A stretch of DNA of 64,000 nucleotides, taken from NCBI GenBank assembly GCA_021234155.1, contig JAJEKV010000049.1, positions 9,088,036 through 9,152,035 of the forward strand. Reading direction: 5' to 3'. Source of the stretch: Isoetes taiwanensis (lineage: Eukaryota > Streptophyta > Lycopodiopsida > Isoetales > Isoetaceae). Below, one piece after another: positions 20,658 to 33,267 of the stretch; position 1 is the stretch's first letter, and every line of letters starts with the position of its first letter. The notes beneath the pieces are model-generated. The model saw nothing but the letters and a program-made list of their open reading frames with translations, was not told the origin of the DNA and did no database searches. Both the position numbers and the translations under genes were made by a program.

Positions 20658-23600
20658 ATGGCAGTTGTTCCGGTGTCTTTGCCATCTAAAGAATATGGCC
20701 CAAGCTGGTCTAGAAGAAAAGGTGGATCAAAGCCCAAATTAGATGAGAATCTTTTGAGAGTTATGGGTGCAAAGCATTCAGATATATGGGCAAGGAGACA
20801 TATTTATCCTAGAGATCCTATAACAGGTCAGTTTCCTGATTTCAATTATGTACCAGGTCTTATAAAATTTATGTGTGAAGGAAAACAAGGCTTGTTAGGA
20901 TATTGTGAGAACATGACCAATTACATACAACAATTGTGTTTTAGATTGCAAGACACACACAGAATAATTAAGGAAAGTGAGCAGCAAATGAGCATAGTGG
21001 CAGAAGAGAAAAAACAGTTGGAAGCTAAGACAAAACATCTAGAGAAGGAAATCCTAGATATGCACCAAGATTGCTTATTGAAGAATTTTGTAATGGGGCA
21101 AACTATCAAAGAACTGAAAAGCTTATCAAGCAAGTACAACATAGCTCAGTCTAGAGTAAAGAAGAAAACACCTTTAGGTCCAAGAGAGAGGAACAAGAAA
21201 ATAAAACCACTTGAGTCATTGAAACCAGGTCGTGTCGCAGCAAGAAGGAGAATTTATGCTATGAAAAGTGTCTGTAATACAAAGAAAGAGAAGAATGGAG
21301 TGAGAAGCAATATAGGGAAGATTGTGAAAAGTATTGCAACAAGGGAAGAAGTTATGTCTATGTTAAATGATCCAACAAATATTTCATTACGAAGAAGTGT
21401 CATAGAAATGGTTTTAAAGGAAGTCTCTGCTAAGATGGATGCAGACGAAGTCCAAGCTACCTGCGACACATCAGGTATTAGTAGAGCTGGATATAGAGCT
21501 CTGTTTAGGTCGTTTCAGACTGCATTAAAATGTACGGGAACAAAAAAAGTGGTTGTGCCTCGTCCTTACACTGTGGAGTGTGTCAGAAGGCGAAGAAATC
21601 TGACAGTTGATAAGATTCTAGGTGGAATGCATTGAATTGAATCAGATGCTCCATTAAGCCAGAAACGAAAAGCTAAGGACAATGACTGTGATATCATTGG
21701 ATTAAACTAAAACAACAATGTATGGTTTGACATGGAGGCTTTACTGAAATTCATGGTAGTCTTTTATCAGGTACGCACACAACCAACCTCTTTAGAGCCT
21801 TTTGTACTTCTTAAAATTTACATGATAGCTTTTATTTTAGTGCTCGTATTGTATTGAAAATATTGCATTAGTTGGAATATATGTTGGAAACATGCAATAC
21901 TTGTGCATGCAAGCTGAGTTATGTGTTATGCAAAGTTACTATTAATCGTGAATAGGTGTACCATGCTAGTATTCTCTATTTAATTGCTGGTTACAGTTAT
22001 GAGGGACTATGGTGACATGTCATTTGTAGCTCGATTGCAGTTATAAGGTGCCTGAATTTCTTAAGGTTGATGAATGGTGGCACTTGCTTGGATTATAGGC
22101 TGTGCATGTAGGCCTTCTACCTTGTTTGCCCAAGTATGCGTCAAAAGGTGTGCATATGTTAGCCTTGCAGGCAATTAGGTCTGTAAATGCATATGGGTTA
22201 GTTATTGGCTGGTTGCTATCTGCTACATGTGTAAATGGTGGTCAGTTACATTGCTCTCATGGCAAGAAGATTGGTTGCATATTCTTTAAAAATGAGCGGT
22301 TCTACTATCAGAATCTGTCGGATGAAGGCAGAATGAAGAATCAAGATTGTGATACATGTCCTGCACTACAGGTTGAATGCATGAGGAGAACATGAATTAG
22401 AAACTATTGCAGGAAAAACTTTCACTTCAGAAGGAAGCTTATTAGAACTTCTAATGCTAATAGTCTAGAATGCAAGAACAGAGTAAACAGACTAAGAAAA
22501 TCTATATGGAGGCACAAGATAAACTCTAGATTCAAGATAAACTCTAGATTGAATGCCCTGCAAAAGCATTTAGAAGAACTCCTAAAGTCCTTGAAATTAT
22601 TAGAGTTGAAAAGATAGTCCAAGTGATCCAAAATCTTAAACAGGTTGCAATGTCCACATCATTCAGACAAGAAAAGTGTTATCTAAATGGGAATGGGAAA
22701 TGCCAGGCAGATTCTTGTGCATGCATGTAAATTATAAGCATCTGGGGCCTTCTACTTTTTGTTGCTTGAGATGATGCATGAGGGACAGTGATGAGGTATT
22801 TTTAGTTAAGCAGCCTTGATCGAGTTAAGTTCATGGTAGATAAATTTTCATACGTTTTAATATGTTTGTAGAATGTTTTTTCTCTGATAGTGTGTGCAGA
22901 TTAAGTAAGATACATGTAGGTCTGCCAATTTAACTCTAGCAATCCGTTTAGGTGAATACATAGGCAGTAACTCATAAGTACTAAATTCTGGGTGCTTTAG
23001 GTGGCTGATGTTGCATACGCTAATTTTACATGATCTATATTTTGGTATCGTCAGGCATAATTCCATACATATTGACATGACTTCTTTATTTTTTGAATTA
23101 GGTGTATGAAGCAGACGTGCAGGGCAATTTGGAAGTATGTCTGAAACTTGACGAGATGGAATTGACAAGTAAACATAAGTTTGAGAGAGTGTCATTGGTT
23201 TTAATGAATTATGCTCTTCGTTCAGATTATTTTGAAAAAGGGCAAGTTAAAAAATCGAAAAGAGATCCTTGTTGGTTTTCTGTGCAGTTAGAAGAGCATA
23301 CATGGTGGCTTGGGATGTTTCAAGTGAAAAGAGGATTACAAGGTATTAAAATGGGTGTTTGGCCAAACAGAGTTGCCTAGACTTATTGGATTATTCGAAG
23401 CAGGAGAGGTACTCAAGGTAGATGGCCACGGTTCTTTTAAAGTTAAGTTTCACTTGGCATCAGACCTCAAAACTGAGAAGGCAATGTATAATGTGAAGTC
23501 AACAGGAGCGCAAACTTCAAAAAATTGCATTTGCTGCATGTATACCTTGAAGGAAAAGACAAAAAGCAAGAGCACCTTGTCATGTAATCAGGACATGCCA

Positions 23601-24535
23601 CCGAATAGAGATAAGAATGATAAAACATGGGATGCAATTTTGCCAATTCCTCTTAACAGAGTGCATTTCTGCACACTTCATACAATGATTCGGATAGTGG
23701 AAAAAATGATTCAACATAGTTGTTGCTTTGTTTGGAACATAAAAGATGAAGAGTAAAGAAAAGAAGGGATATCAAGAGTGGAAAAAGTGTAATCAGAGAC
23801 TGGGTTGCATGGTGGTTGCGTGACGCTTGAGAAGGATTTGAAGAAATCAGATAAAAGCTCAGTGCCTGCGAAGGTCTCCTTGGGTGGTGACAAGGCCAGA
23901 CACTTCCTCAAAAACATGGATTCTAAGCGTAAAGGAGTCTTTGAGTTTGGAAAGAAACTTGTCCAAGCTGAGAAAGATAGGACTGACGGCAATGTCTACT
24001 GTAAGGAAATTAGATGCTTGGAATGCATTTTCTGAGCTTAATGTTTTACTGCAGGCCCATTCCTTGAGACCGCAGGATGCCATCAGATTCAAAGATGTGG
24101 TCACGAAATTTACATCTGCTTATATAGCAGCCTGGGGAGAAACTGAAGTTACACATTACGTCCACATATTACATGCGTATGGACCTTCGTTTGCAAAAAC
24201 ATACGGAAGCCTTGCAGTCTGGAATACGCAAGGTATGGAGAAGTCGCATAAATAGGCCAAGATGGCCTTTCATAGAGCAACCCAGAGGGGTGGAAGTACA
24301 CCAATGTCCAGGCCATTGTATCAATTAAGTCACTGCTTTTATAGAAGACTGGTCGCTAGACATGAAAGAAATACTAGACGAAAGGGCAAATCCCAGTGTA
24401 GATAGTGCTTTAGTGGAACTATCAAGAAAAAGGAAGAGGGAAGCATGGATGAAATCTACAGCAAATGAAACACAACGAGCTTGGAGAGAAAGTAGAAGAC
24501 GTATTGGAAGTAGTTGGAAATAGCTTTCTGGCCAT
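20658..24535 (+). pseudogene. unrecognised multi-exon gene or large transposon ORF, decayed
   Basis: Exon 1 (ATG 20658 to a good donor CAG/GTACGC at 21770/21771) encodes a basic protein with a coiled-coil centre (residues ~105-165) and a KKTPLGPRERNKK-type basic patch. Its frame runs to the donor but crosses TGA at 21633 and TAA near 21707. Exon 2 (from ~22041) has one stop, then a Cys-rich block: ATCVNGGQLHCSHGKKIGCI and CDTCPALQ. 22396-22770 is a broken helical segment. 23101-23757 reads YEADVQGNLEVCLKLDEMEL, a frameshift, KVDGHGSFKVKFHLASDLKT, NCICCMYTLKEK and RVHFCTLHTMIRIVEKM. 24020-24330 reads VTHYVHILHAYGPSFAKTYG, GMEKSHK-stop-AKMAFHRATQRGG. A basic C-terminus ends in TAG near 24523. 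At least four stops and three frame changes. The layout recalls poorly described transposase-like families, but I cannot name one. Confidence 0.55.
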
Positions 24536-26450
24536 AGATGTCGCTAAGATGCAGTTACATGCTAAGATGTGGAAGACTATTGCGTGGGTTGGTGCTAGAT
24601 GTGTATTGCTCGGTTATAGATACATGCAAGACGGATAGATGCAATTACATTTCTTAGTGATTCAAAGCATGTAGCTATATTTAAATTTTCTTCCCTGTTT
24701 CTAGTTTTTCACAAGACTCTGTGGTGCAGAAGATGGCAAGGGTATCAATACATGTTAAGTTTACTAGCTGCAGAGATCTTCATTTGAGCAAGGAGAAGGC
24801 AATTATGCTCTGTTCATTTTTTACTGTTCTGAAGGTGTGACAGCAGTACGAGAAGCATAGAGCTGATGTGGGGCTTTGTATATCTGCTGTAACCTGTGTA
24901 AATTGTTCACTGAACTAGTGTTCATTAAAACTAGTGTTCATTAAAACTAGTACAAAAGTTCAAAATAAAAGTCAAGGACACATTAATATTGAAAGTTAAG
25001 ATAAGGATAATGCTACCGGAGATCAAAATATATATAAAAGTCCTAGAATGTACCTTTTATTGAGATATTACACAGGTACCCAGTACCCAGTCCTGGGTAC
25101 CTTTTTAGGTACCTTTTTGGTCACTAAATAATATTTTTTAAGGGACACCCTAACATGCTTTTACCCGGAACTTTTGAACTATGAGTTGTCCACATATAAG
25201 TCTCAAATTCATTTCAACATTTGGAAGGAGTTGAACTCCTGTGGTTTGTGCAAGTTAAAATAAAAGTAAGTTTATCATTTGCCCACTTCATCATGACCAG
25301 ATGTTAAAATGTTTACTAGCAACGGACCGTGAAGGACACCAAATTCACGATGGCTATATCTGGTTTTGCACATGCATCAGGCTTTCTTATCCATGATCAT
25401 CAACTGTTATTTTGCTTGCAGATAAGTTACAAATGATCTAATCAACAAACGTTTATTTGTATGGCATCTAAAGATACTTTTCAATGGCCACCTGAATTTC
25501 GTATGCTTCAAGCACTATATTATGACTTGTCTTGTCTGTGCAAAAAGACCATGTTTCTTCCAATCTTCAAGTTCTATAAGTCAACCCGCTATATTCCTGT
25601 TGAAACCTTGCTCATCTGGCACTAGTTTAAATGAACACAGAAATGCTTTAAGAGTATTAAGTATGAACATACATTATAGCAGGAAAATTCCCTGCAACTT
25701 TAAGCTTGTGATTATAAACATGCAAACATTATCATAGTCTTGGGAAATGGTGTTGGAACTTCTTGGGCAGAGTAAGTTGAGCATCTTTGATGTGCAGACA
25801 ACAAGGGCAGACAGGGTTTGAAGTCTTGGACCCACTAGTATATATTAGGAAAAAGGACTACAAACATGCTCAGAATGGCATCAAAGCATAGAAGAACAGT
25901 AACTCAAAAATATTACATTGACTATAGATGAAGAGGTTGCCAACTTCTTCATACCCAATTCCTATAAGCTCCTGAACCTCTGTGCAAATTATCAATTCAG
26001 CCCATCTTATCACTCCATTCGAACATATGACTATCAATTCCCTTCTTAACCTTTCTGTGTATCTTGTGTGGCAGAATCTCCTAAAGACGCAAGGGCTTAA
26101 TGAGTAAGATGCCTAGGTTAGATTATCGGTAGACAAAGGGCCTCATGCCATTGCACAATCTACTATTAACAAGTTGACCACAATCCAAGACCTCTAGGAA
26201 AGGCTATGCATATCATTAATGGCTCCTACACCATCCAATAATTGTTTTATCGTAGTAGAAACCCATATAAGTTCCCCTTTTACAGCTTATGAGAACAGTA
26301 TAAAAGGTGAAACAACTCCTCACAACATGAAGCAGCTACCACTTCCTGGGATTGTGAAACTCTTGATGTTCAAATTTTCAAATGATGCTCAAAGCATGAT
26401 TGGTCTCCGAGCAGGATTCCCTATAGCCAGATCAAGTTCTGTTTCAAATC
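24536..26450. other. non-coding, no gene seen
   Basis: A 21-bp tandem (aactagtgttcattaa plus aaact) lies at 24915-24955, and an inverted pair ggtacccag / ctgggtacc at 25075-25102. A region rich in tacctttt follows. No coding signal recognised. Confidence 0.5.
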
Positions 26451-26452
26451 AA

Positions 26453-26610
26453 TCATATAGATTCGTCCAGATTGTGCCCGTGCATATGTTTTAACATTTC
26501 TATTTCATTAGCAGCCTCTTTCATGTGAGCTTCAGCATACATGTCTGACATGATCACATATAAAATAAATGAGACTGTTTTTGAGCTTGGATAACCATAT
26601 TCAAACTGTA
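26453..26610 (-). pseudogene. possible PPR protein fragment (E-motif-like)
   Basis: The minus frame reads GYPSSKTVSFILYVIMSDMY then AEAHMKEAANEIEMLKHMHG before a stop at 26453. The Y-V-x-M-S-x-M-Y-A-E-A stretch resembles the E domain following PPR arrays in plant organellar RNA-processing factors. No PPR repeats are readable around it, so this is a scrap at best and could be chance. Confidence 0.28.
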
Positions 26611-27379
26611 AATTCCATGATCAAAGCTTTCTGTGACCAAATCCTGCATTTACAAAGAGTAAGAGATGTCAGGGCAACGATATTTTTGTAGCATATTTTT
26701 GATCTATTTCTGATTTTTTGCTTTGCCATTTAACGAACAATGTACTGCTCACATCTATGAAATATGGCATCAGAAGAAGAGATTACATAGCGGATGCTCT
26801 GTTCACTCTCGTATCCATGCGGTAACCCCGCATTAAATAATAACCAGAGTTCATATATCTGCAAACTTTGAAAATTCTCGATTAAGCATGGAAAGCCAAA
26901 AAAAGCAATAAAATCATAAACACAGGGCAGAGAGCCTTAGCAATATCCATAACAGTGCGTCATCATATAGTAAACCATATCTTGAACACATGATGCATGC
27001 TTGGACAACAGAAAAGTACTTGGAGAGAGCCTGTATGTCATACCTGAATGAGCACTCTTAATTCATTTCATATGATCTCTCCAACCTGAATAAGCAATAA
27101 AGTTCAGTAAGACACCCATATTATTATAGTCCATATTGACATCAGAGAGTACGCATAAAATGCAATTCAACTGAGTGCCTTACATATATCAAATCCCAAG
27201 CACAAATAACATAGCAAATAAGGAGAAATTGATGTCACTTGTCGGAGATAGATTCATACATGCACGAGCTACAAGTTAGAAAGATTCTGCATGCAAAGTG
27301 TGGCAGCTTGACAGATTTGTGTCCAGTATTTGATAATATCCCTGACCACAATAAAGGGAACCATTAATATTTAACATGC

Positions 27380-27820
27380 ATGGCATTGTTAGCCATATTA
27401 AAATTCTTGCCTTCATCTTTGGTGCCAAAACAACAAAACCATGTCGACAACTTGGCAACACTTTGACTGATAGCGGCGTGTATACATCTCTCATCAATCT
27501 GTAAATTGTCCATCTGAAAGAACAGGGATTGAACACCATTCTCAACTCTCAAGCTCTGCAAAGACAATTTCAACGTCAGATTCATCTCATATCCATCTTA
27601 TATGGAACAACTCATAGTTCCATAGTTCCTCTGTATATGATGCAAAGTACTTATAGAAATTGGATTGGATGGATAGACAGAAGCACCAGGGCACTGAATC
27701 ACCCATCATGGACCCATACTTGACTAGTTTCAAGTTGAAGCCACTCCTATCGATCACAACATCCAGACTGTTTGAAGTTACTAAAGGAAACTGTAAAAGG
27801 AGCAAGACATGGTTCATCAA
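27380..27820 (-). other. possible exons of an unrecognised minus-strand gene
   Basis: Two minus-strand segments look exon-like. One follows ccttttacag (about 27789) and reads FPLVTSNSLDVVIDRSGFNL. The other follows gtctttgcag (about 27556) and reads SLRVENGVQSLFFQMDNLQI, then ISQSVAKLSTWFCCFGTKDE. Acceptors are good, but no family is recognised and no full gene can be assembled. Confidence 0.25.
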
Positions 27821-27829
27821 CCTGCAAAA

Positions 27830-30580
27830 AAGCTAACCACGATAAAAAGCACACAAGTAACATATTTAATCCAGCATCATGATTAGAGCTAGCTCGATCT
27901 ATGTGGATTTTGAATCTGACCGCTTATTGCTTTGCTCTATGCATTCATAAGAAAGACATTCGAGCTCGAGATTTTCACTCCATCTACTCTACTTTTTGGT
28001 GATCAAGACTTTGGGCGTCCCAGAACTGCTTTGCCTGTGCGCAATAAGGTCTTGGGATGGGTCGGATCCTGCATCTCATTTAGGGTGAGCATTTTCTTCT
28101 CTTCATTATTTTTTTTGTTTGTCGGATCTGACCTTAAACTTGCAGAACCCGTTCATTAACAGTTTGCAGTCATTGGTCTTCTACTGCGAACAGAGCAAAC
28201 ATCAGAGGCAACATCATAGGTGTTTCACATGGTTTGTATTCAAAAGTGCATCAAAATTTTAAGAGTTATCAAAATTTTAAGAGTTTTTTTCTTATTGTAA
28301 AATGCAGAATCACCACTCTTCTTTTTGCATTCTTCTGCAAACAGAAGCCAGAATCAAATTCAGTTTCTTAGAAAACCCTTAGCCTTAGGTTTTTTCCTTT
28401 GAGCAAGATGATCCATCATTTCTTTTTTCTAGGATTCATAGGTCCAATCTTGGCTATCGCACCATGTTTTTGCAGGCACCATTATTTTGTTTCTGCCTCC
28501 TCAAATTTTGCCTTCCTTTCAATGTCATTGCAATGACAGGTAAGTCTATCATGCAGGAAATATTTATAATCATTTGTACTTTGATTTTGAAGATGCATTT
28601 TCTTTTTTTCTGTAGGGTTTTGTTGTGCAAACTCTAGACTATGAGTTTTGGACCAGAGATTTGCTATAGATTGGAAATTTTGCACTATCTCTATCTTTAC
28701 CTTTGCTGTAGAATGAACTTCTAGCAGAAATATAACCTTCTCCTCCCTTTGAATCTATCATGTTTTACCTCAAAAGACGAGGCTCCTGATGAATTCATCC
28801 ATCTTCACTTGGCTTAGGTTGTGAGCTTTTTGCATTGTCACTACAACCCAGTGATCATGTTGAATCTGTTGTTTCTTTTCCTTAATAGACATGCCCTTTC
28901 AAGTGCTCCAACAAGCTCTGATTTTCAGAGGATTTGTATATGCTGAAGCATTTCTTTTTCTTCTTGCGGATGGAAATCTGACTGCATATTCATCATGGTT
29001 TTATAAAGCAATTAAGCATTAATTTGTTTATGCTGACATCTTTACAGAAAGCAAAGGCTCATTCTTTCTTACTTTGTTTGCAGATTCTCAAGGCTTCTAT
29101 TTTGTAACGCCTCCAAGCAACTCAGGTATTTGGAATTAAAAAAGCTTACGAACAACCATCTTATTTTGTATGCTTCAGATGTTCATGTCATGAATGTTTT
29201 GTACTTTTATTGTATAAGACCTATGCATCTACGGCCTTCCCCTCAAATATTTCATTTTTGTCATTTCTTTGTATGTTGTGGATAGAATCAGAATCTGCAA
29301 AATGATGTTTCTTTTGGTGATCCAGTCTATAGTCCAAGTAGCAAATGCAACAACCAGTTATCTACATGATTGTTTTGAAACATGTTTGCAGTTTGGAGAT
29401 TTGGCATACTTGCGCCAAAAATCCCGTGGATGCTACTAAAGGGTTTTTATTATTTGTGTCTGGACACGTTTCTAAAGGAAGAAAACCAGATCCAACATCT
29501 TTGGATTGCCCCACACGAGGTTTTTTTTCTTTATATTTTCTTCACAATACTTTTTGTTCTACTTTTGACTTAAAATTTCATTCAAGATTCTTTGTATCTA
29601 AGGTAGAGTATGTGCTTAATAGGCCCATTACTCGATATGTTACAATGCGGCTCCATTTGAAGTTCGAGGAAGCATTACTCTGCCCAGCTAGCAATCAATT
29701 AGGCCGCAACAGCTATCAAATTCAAGGTTCAGATCATATCTTTTTAGGTGCATAGGCAACAAATGATGGCAGTTTTCAATTGCCTTCCAGGGTAAACATT
29801 GGCATTTATTTATTTTGCATGGAAGAAGGGATTAAAAAAGAGCCTTATAATTAGAGGTATTGTGATTGTCCCAAAGTAATATTTGCATGTACTGATGTTG
29901 AAGGAAATTATTGACTATGGAGAAGTTCATTGTGCGGGTTCAATCAATAAGGAAATGCACGAAATCACTTTAAACTTTGCTGTTTGCGTGATACTCATTG
30001 TCCCCTCTATAAGTCCAACGATCTTGGCTATGAAAAATGAAGACAATGTGAGTTTACTCTGAATGAAGTCAGGTGTAAGATCTTTGTCAAACCATTGGAT
30101 TTGTTTTAGTTGCATATGATTCGTTGCGAAAGGATATGTTGTAGACCGGTTGGTTGAAACATGGAAGTACCAGTCATATCAATGCTTTAGTGTTTGAAAC
30201 GATGCAGTCTATTTATACTTGTAACAGTTATTGCATGCCATGGATTTGTGCTTTTCGCCTCTTGAAACAGATATACAAACCATGTTGTGTATTTTAGATT
30301 GTGCACCACAAGACCATTAAGTCGAGGTGTCACATATTTAAATGGATGAAAAGAACTTTTTTTAAAAAACTTTATTAAAGCAATCGAACTCATCTAACAT
30401 GTTTGACATGTTAGAAAGCATTGCCCTTTCACCTAATATACATCAAGAAATTGCATCCTAATGTTACAAAGCCTGAGTGTCATAAGTTATTTATAATACA
30501 AAAATATTATTGTCATGACCCAAGATAAGCCACTGTTCCACGTTTGGCATTCCACATAGCTAGATCCCATATAGTTCGAT
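27830..30580. other. non-coding, no gene seen
   Basis: AT-rich with T-rich tracts. Several short open frames on both strands lack any domain. atcaaaattttaagagtt is tandemly duplicated at 28250-28285. Confidence 0.5.
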
Positions 30581-30590
30581 AAGCACATGT

Positions 30591-30688
30591 GCACATTCAC
30601 ATATTGCCCAATAAGTATAAGCTATTATATAAGATGCTATATGCACATTCACATATTGCCCAATACGTATAAGCTCTTATATAAGATA
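30591..30688. repeat. 52-bp tandem duplication
   Basis: gcacattcacatattgccca plus ataMgtataagctMttatataagat occurs at 30591 and 30643, with two differences over ~46 bp. Confidence 0.9.
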
Positions 30689-30839
30689 GCTTTGTAGGCA
30701 ACGCTATCAACTATGTCACCACCACACTTTAGGGTTTATTGTTGAAGATTTGGAATTTGTGTGGTTAGTAGATCGTGACTATGGTTTTATCTTTTACAAA
30801 TGGAGAATGTTTTTATCTTTTTTTCATAAATGGAGACAA

Positions 30840-30975
30840 TTACAAAAGGTCTCCATACTATAAGCTCTCACATGCATAGGAACTTTACGAATGGAGACAA
30901 TTTCAAAAAGTTTCACTTAGGGTTTAGGGACTACAACTTTACCATATTATGAACTCTCACATGCATAGGAACTTT
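30840..30975. repeat. degenerate duplication with ctctcacatgcataggaact
   Basis: The 20-mer ctctcacatgcataggaact plus tta occurs at about 30869 and 30954, and ggagacaattWcaaaa at 30833 and 30893. A partly interleaved local duplication. Confidence 0.75.
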
Positions 30976-31013
30976 AAGGGCACCATGTATTTGTAAGGGC
31001 ACCGTGTATTTGT

Positions 31014-31213
31014 TGCAATTCCACACATCACTTCAATTACATGTGCCATTGCCAATATCCAACTTTTCACTGCAATGCATACGTATTAGCTTTGTTATCT
31101 TCCAGAAAAAACCTGCAATTCCACACATCACAGCAATTACATGTGCCATTGCCAATATCCAACTTTTCACTGCATTGTATAAGTATTAGCTTTGTTATCT
31201 TCCAGAAAAAACC
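31014..31213. repeat. 100-bp tandem duplication
   Basis: 31014-31113 and 31114-31213 match except for about five substitutions (for example cacttcaatt versus cacagcaatt, gcaatgcatac versus gcattgtataa). Confidence 0.92.
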
Positions 31214-31260
31214 TATACCCTAGACTCTATGTGCTCTATCATCTACCCCACCTATTCATT

Positions 31261-31292
31261 CCATTATTCTATTCTATTCTATTCTATTCTGC
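31261..31292. repeat. (TTCTA)n microsatellite
   Basis: attctattctattctattct plus further copies at 31265-31291. The same pentamer tails LINE copies elsewhere here, but no LINE 3' UTR is recognisable next to this one. Confidence 0.9.
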
Positions 31293-32028
31293 GTGCGCAT
31301 GACCTATTACATCTATTAAACCACTATATCTATGGACATTATTTTACACCTATGGACATGATTACATTTACAACTTCGTATTCACCTACAAACTCCACAC
31401 ATATACCTATTCCACACGTCCGTGAATAATGCCCGGCATCGCTGAGCACACGGTTCTAGTCCCTGTTTAGTATCAGACCTAGCATGCAACTTAAACCTGC
31501 ATACAACTGACTAGCAAACCTAGCTTAACTAGACACTAGACTTGCATGTAAAATATAACTGCCTAGCTGCACCTTCCTATTTGAGGCTATTTTTCCAGAA
31601 CCCAACCTGCTTAGAATGGAACTCATGCTTTAATCTCAAATATGTTACAGAGAAGGATTCCCAATGACATGGTCTTCAATGTTGATAATCTAAGTTTGGC
31701 TCGTGGAAATGGTCCAATCAAATTACCATGATCAACATCACTGCAAAATGCATAAATGTTAGCTATATGTATAGCTTAAAAATACTATTAGCATGTATTC
31801 AGGCACGTCAACAAGCATCACCTAAGCTGTAGCAGTAACTGCAGAATCTCAAGGCCTACAGAACACCTACACCTGCATGTATACATAAATGGACCACAAA
31901 ATCCTTACAAGCACCTACCATAAATCACAAAAACCTTACAAGCACTTCATCAAACGCTGAAAATTACCAACTTGGGAATCGAACCCAACTATTTTCCATA
32001 TTGGTCTTTCCCTTTTTCTTTTTCAACT
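31293..32028. other. no gene seen; CTAG-adjacent stem-loop
   Basis: 31428-31460 on the minus strand reads actagaaccgtgtgctcagc then gatgccgggcat, a diverged relative of the stem-loop at 6962-6999. 31461-31560 repeats Gacctagca / aactagacactagacttgc words. The rest is featureless. Confidence 0.4.
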
Positions 32029-33267
32029 TTATTGTTGACAAACAAGCCCGAGACTACGAGGAGGGATACAATCTTTACATTTAATTGAGAGTTCTCTCTT
32101 AAAACCGACCTTTTTATTGTCTATAAAAACCTGAAATTCAGACAGCTCATGTAAACATTCCAACAATTTTCTACATTCCATGAGCATCCACTCCTCTTCA
32201 GCGTCTAGAATATATGAATGACTCCCTGCAGCGTTTATGTCCAATTGGATTGTGGGCGTCCTCAAGCAATGCTCCTCCATTGGTTTCCAAGACCAAGTAC
32301 TATTGTCATATACTCGTTTTTTCCTTTGTACAAAAAAATTGCAGTATAGAGTTTGCTTTGGAATCCTGTACCTTCAAGACAACAAAAGACAATCATCACA
32401 AGCTGCAAAATGATGTAATTGTAAACATGGACAAAAATACCTAAATAGAAGGCTGCTTATGTCGACGGAGCATTCTGTGAGCTGCCCACCTATTCATGAA
32501 GCTTTGCTTTCCAGTCGCCAAAGAAAATAGTTTCACGCAATGGACCACTGAGGTCACGAAATATATATGTTTGAGGAGCAGTTCTGAAGGTTTGTACAAT
32601 GCAAATGCATTTATTGGCAGAAACACCTTCCCTCCGCATCTAACTCCACTCTCTCCGTCAACATTCGTCCAATTTCCTTTGCTAACAAATAACGATATGC
32701 TGTCAAAATTTGCATATCATTAAATGTTCTTGACAAAACAGTAAGATTTGGAGCATCCATTAATGAGAGTTTGCCCATCCTCCCTTCTGCCTTCGTGTAA
32801 TGATATTTATGAAACCAAATTCCATTACTTCTAAGGATTTGCACAGACAAAGGAAACAACAACTGACCAATACTATAATGGTGAACCTCCAATATGCTGC
32901 TTATGCTTTGAGCTGGAACTTTGTCTTTGAAATCAAAAGAGCAAATACAATTGGCATCCAATTTAGGAAATCCTGGGGTTTTAGCAATTTCTTCCTTGAG
33001 CATGTCACGTGGACTATAAGTATGTGCAACTAGAATCTCATCCACAACTTTACCTCCTTGACTGATCACGAAGCCGAGCACTTTTGCTTTCCAATGCGAA
33101 GATAAATCATCCAGCCTTGTTCTTTTAACAGAATGGTGGCCAGATTGTCTAGGTTTCATTGTGATCCAGGATCCTACAGAGACGTGCATGTTAACCCAAT
33201 TGCCATCTTCATGCTTGTTATTTCTCAAAACAACCTTGCTGATTTCAGATCGATGACTACTCATGGC
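32029..33267 (-). CDS. unrecognised multi-exon plant gene
   Basis: An acceptor (tttttatgcag) precedes GCCATGAG, giving a start at 33264. The first block (to about 32611) is protein-like: KVLGFVISQGGKVVDEILVA then HTYSPRDML, and SILEVHHYSIGQLLFPLSVQ, ending with RTFNDMQILTAYRYLLAKEI. A second block (about 32590-32525) gives RDLSGPLRETIFFGDWKAKL in one frame. A third, after an acceptor-like ggtacag near 32354, reads RIPKQTLYCNFFVQRKKRVY, then LDAEEEWMLMECRKLLECLH and GLVCQQ with a stop at 32029-32031; AATAAA lies at the stop. Exon joints after 32611 are not settled. A 5' non-coding exon is likely upstream. No domain recognised. Confidence 0.5.
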
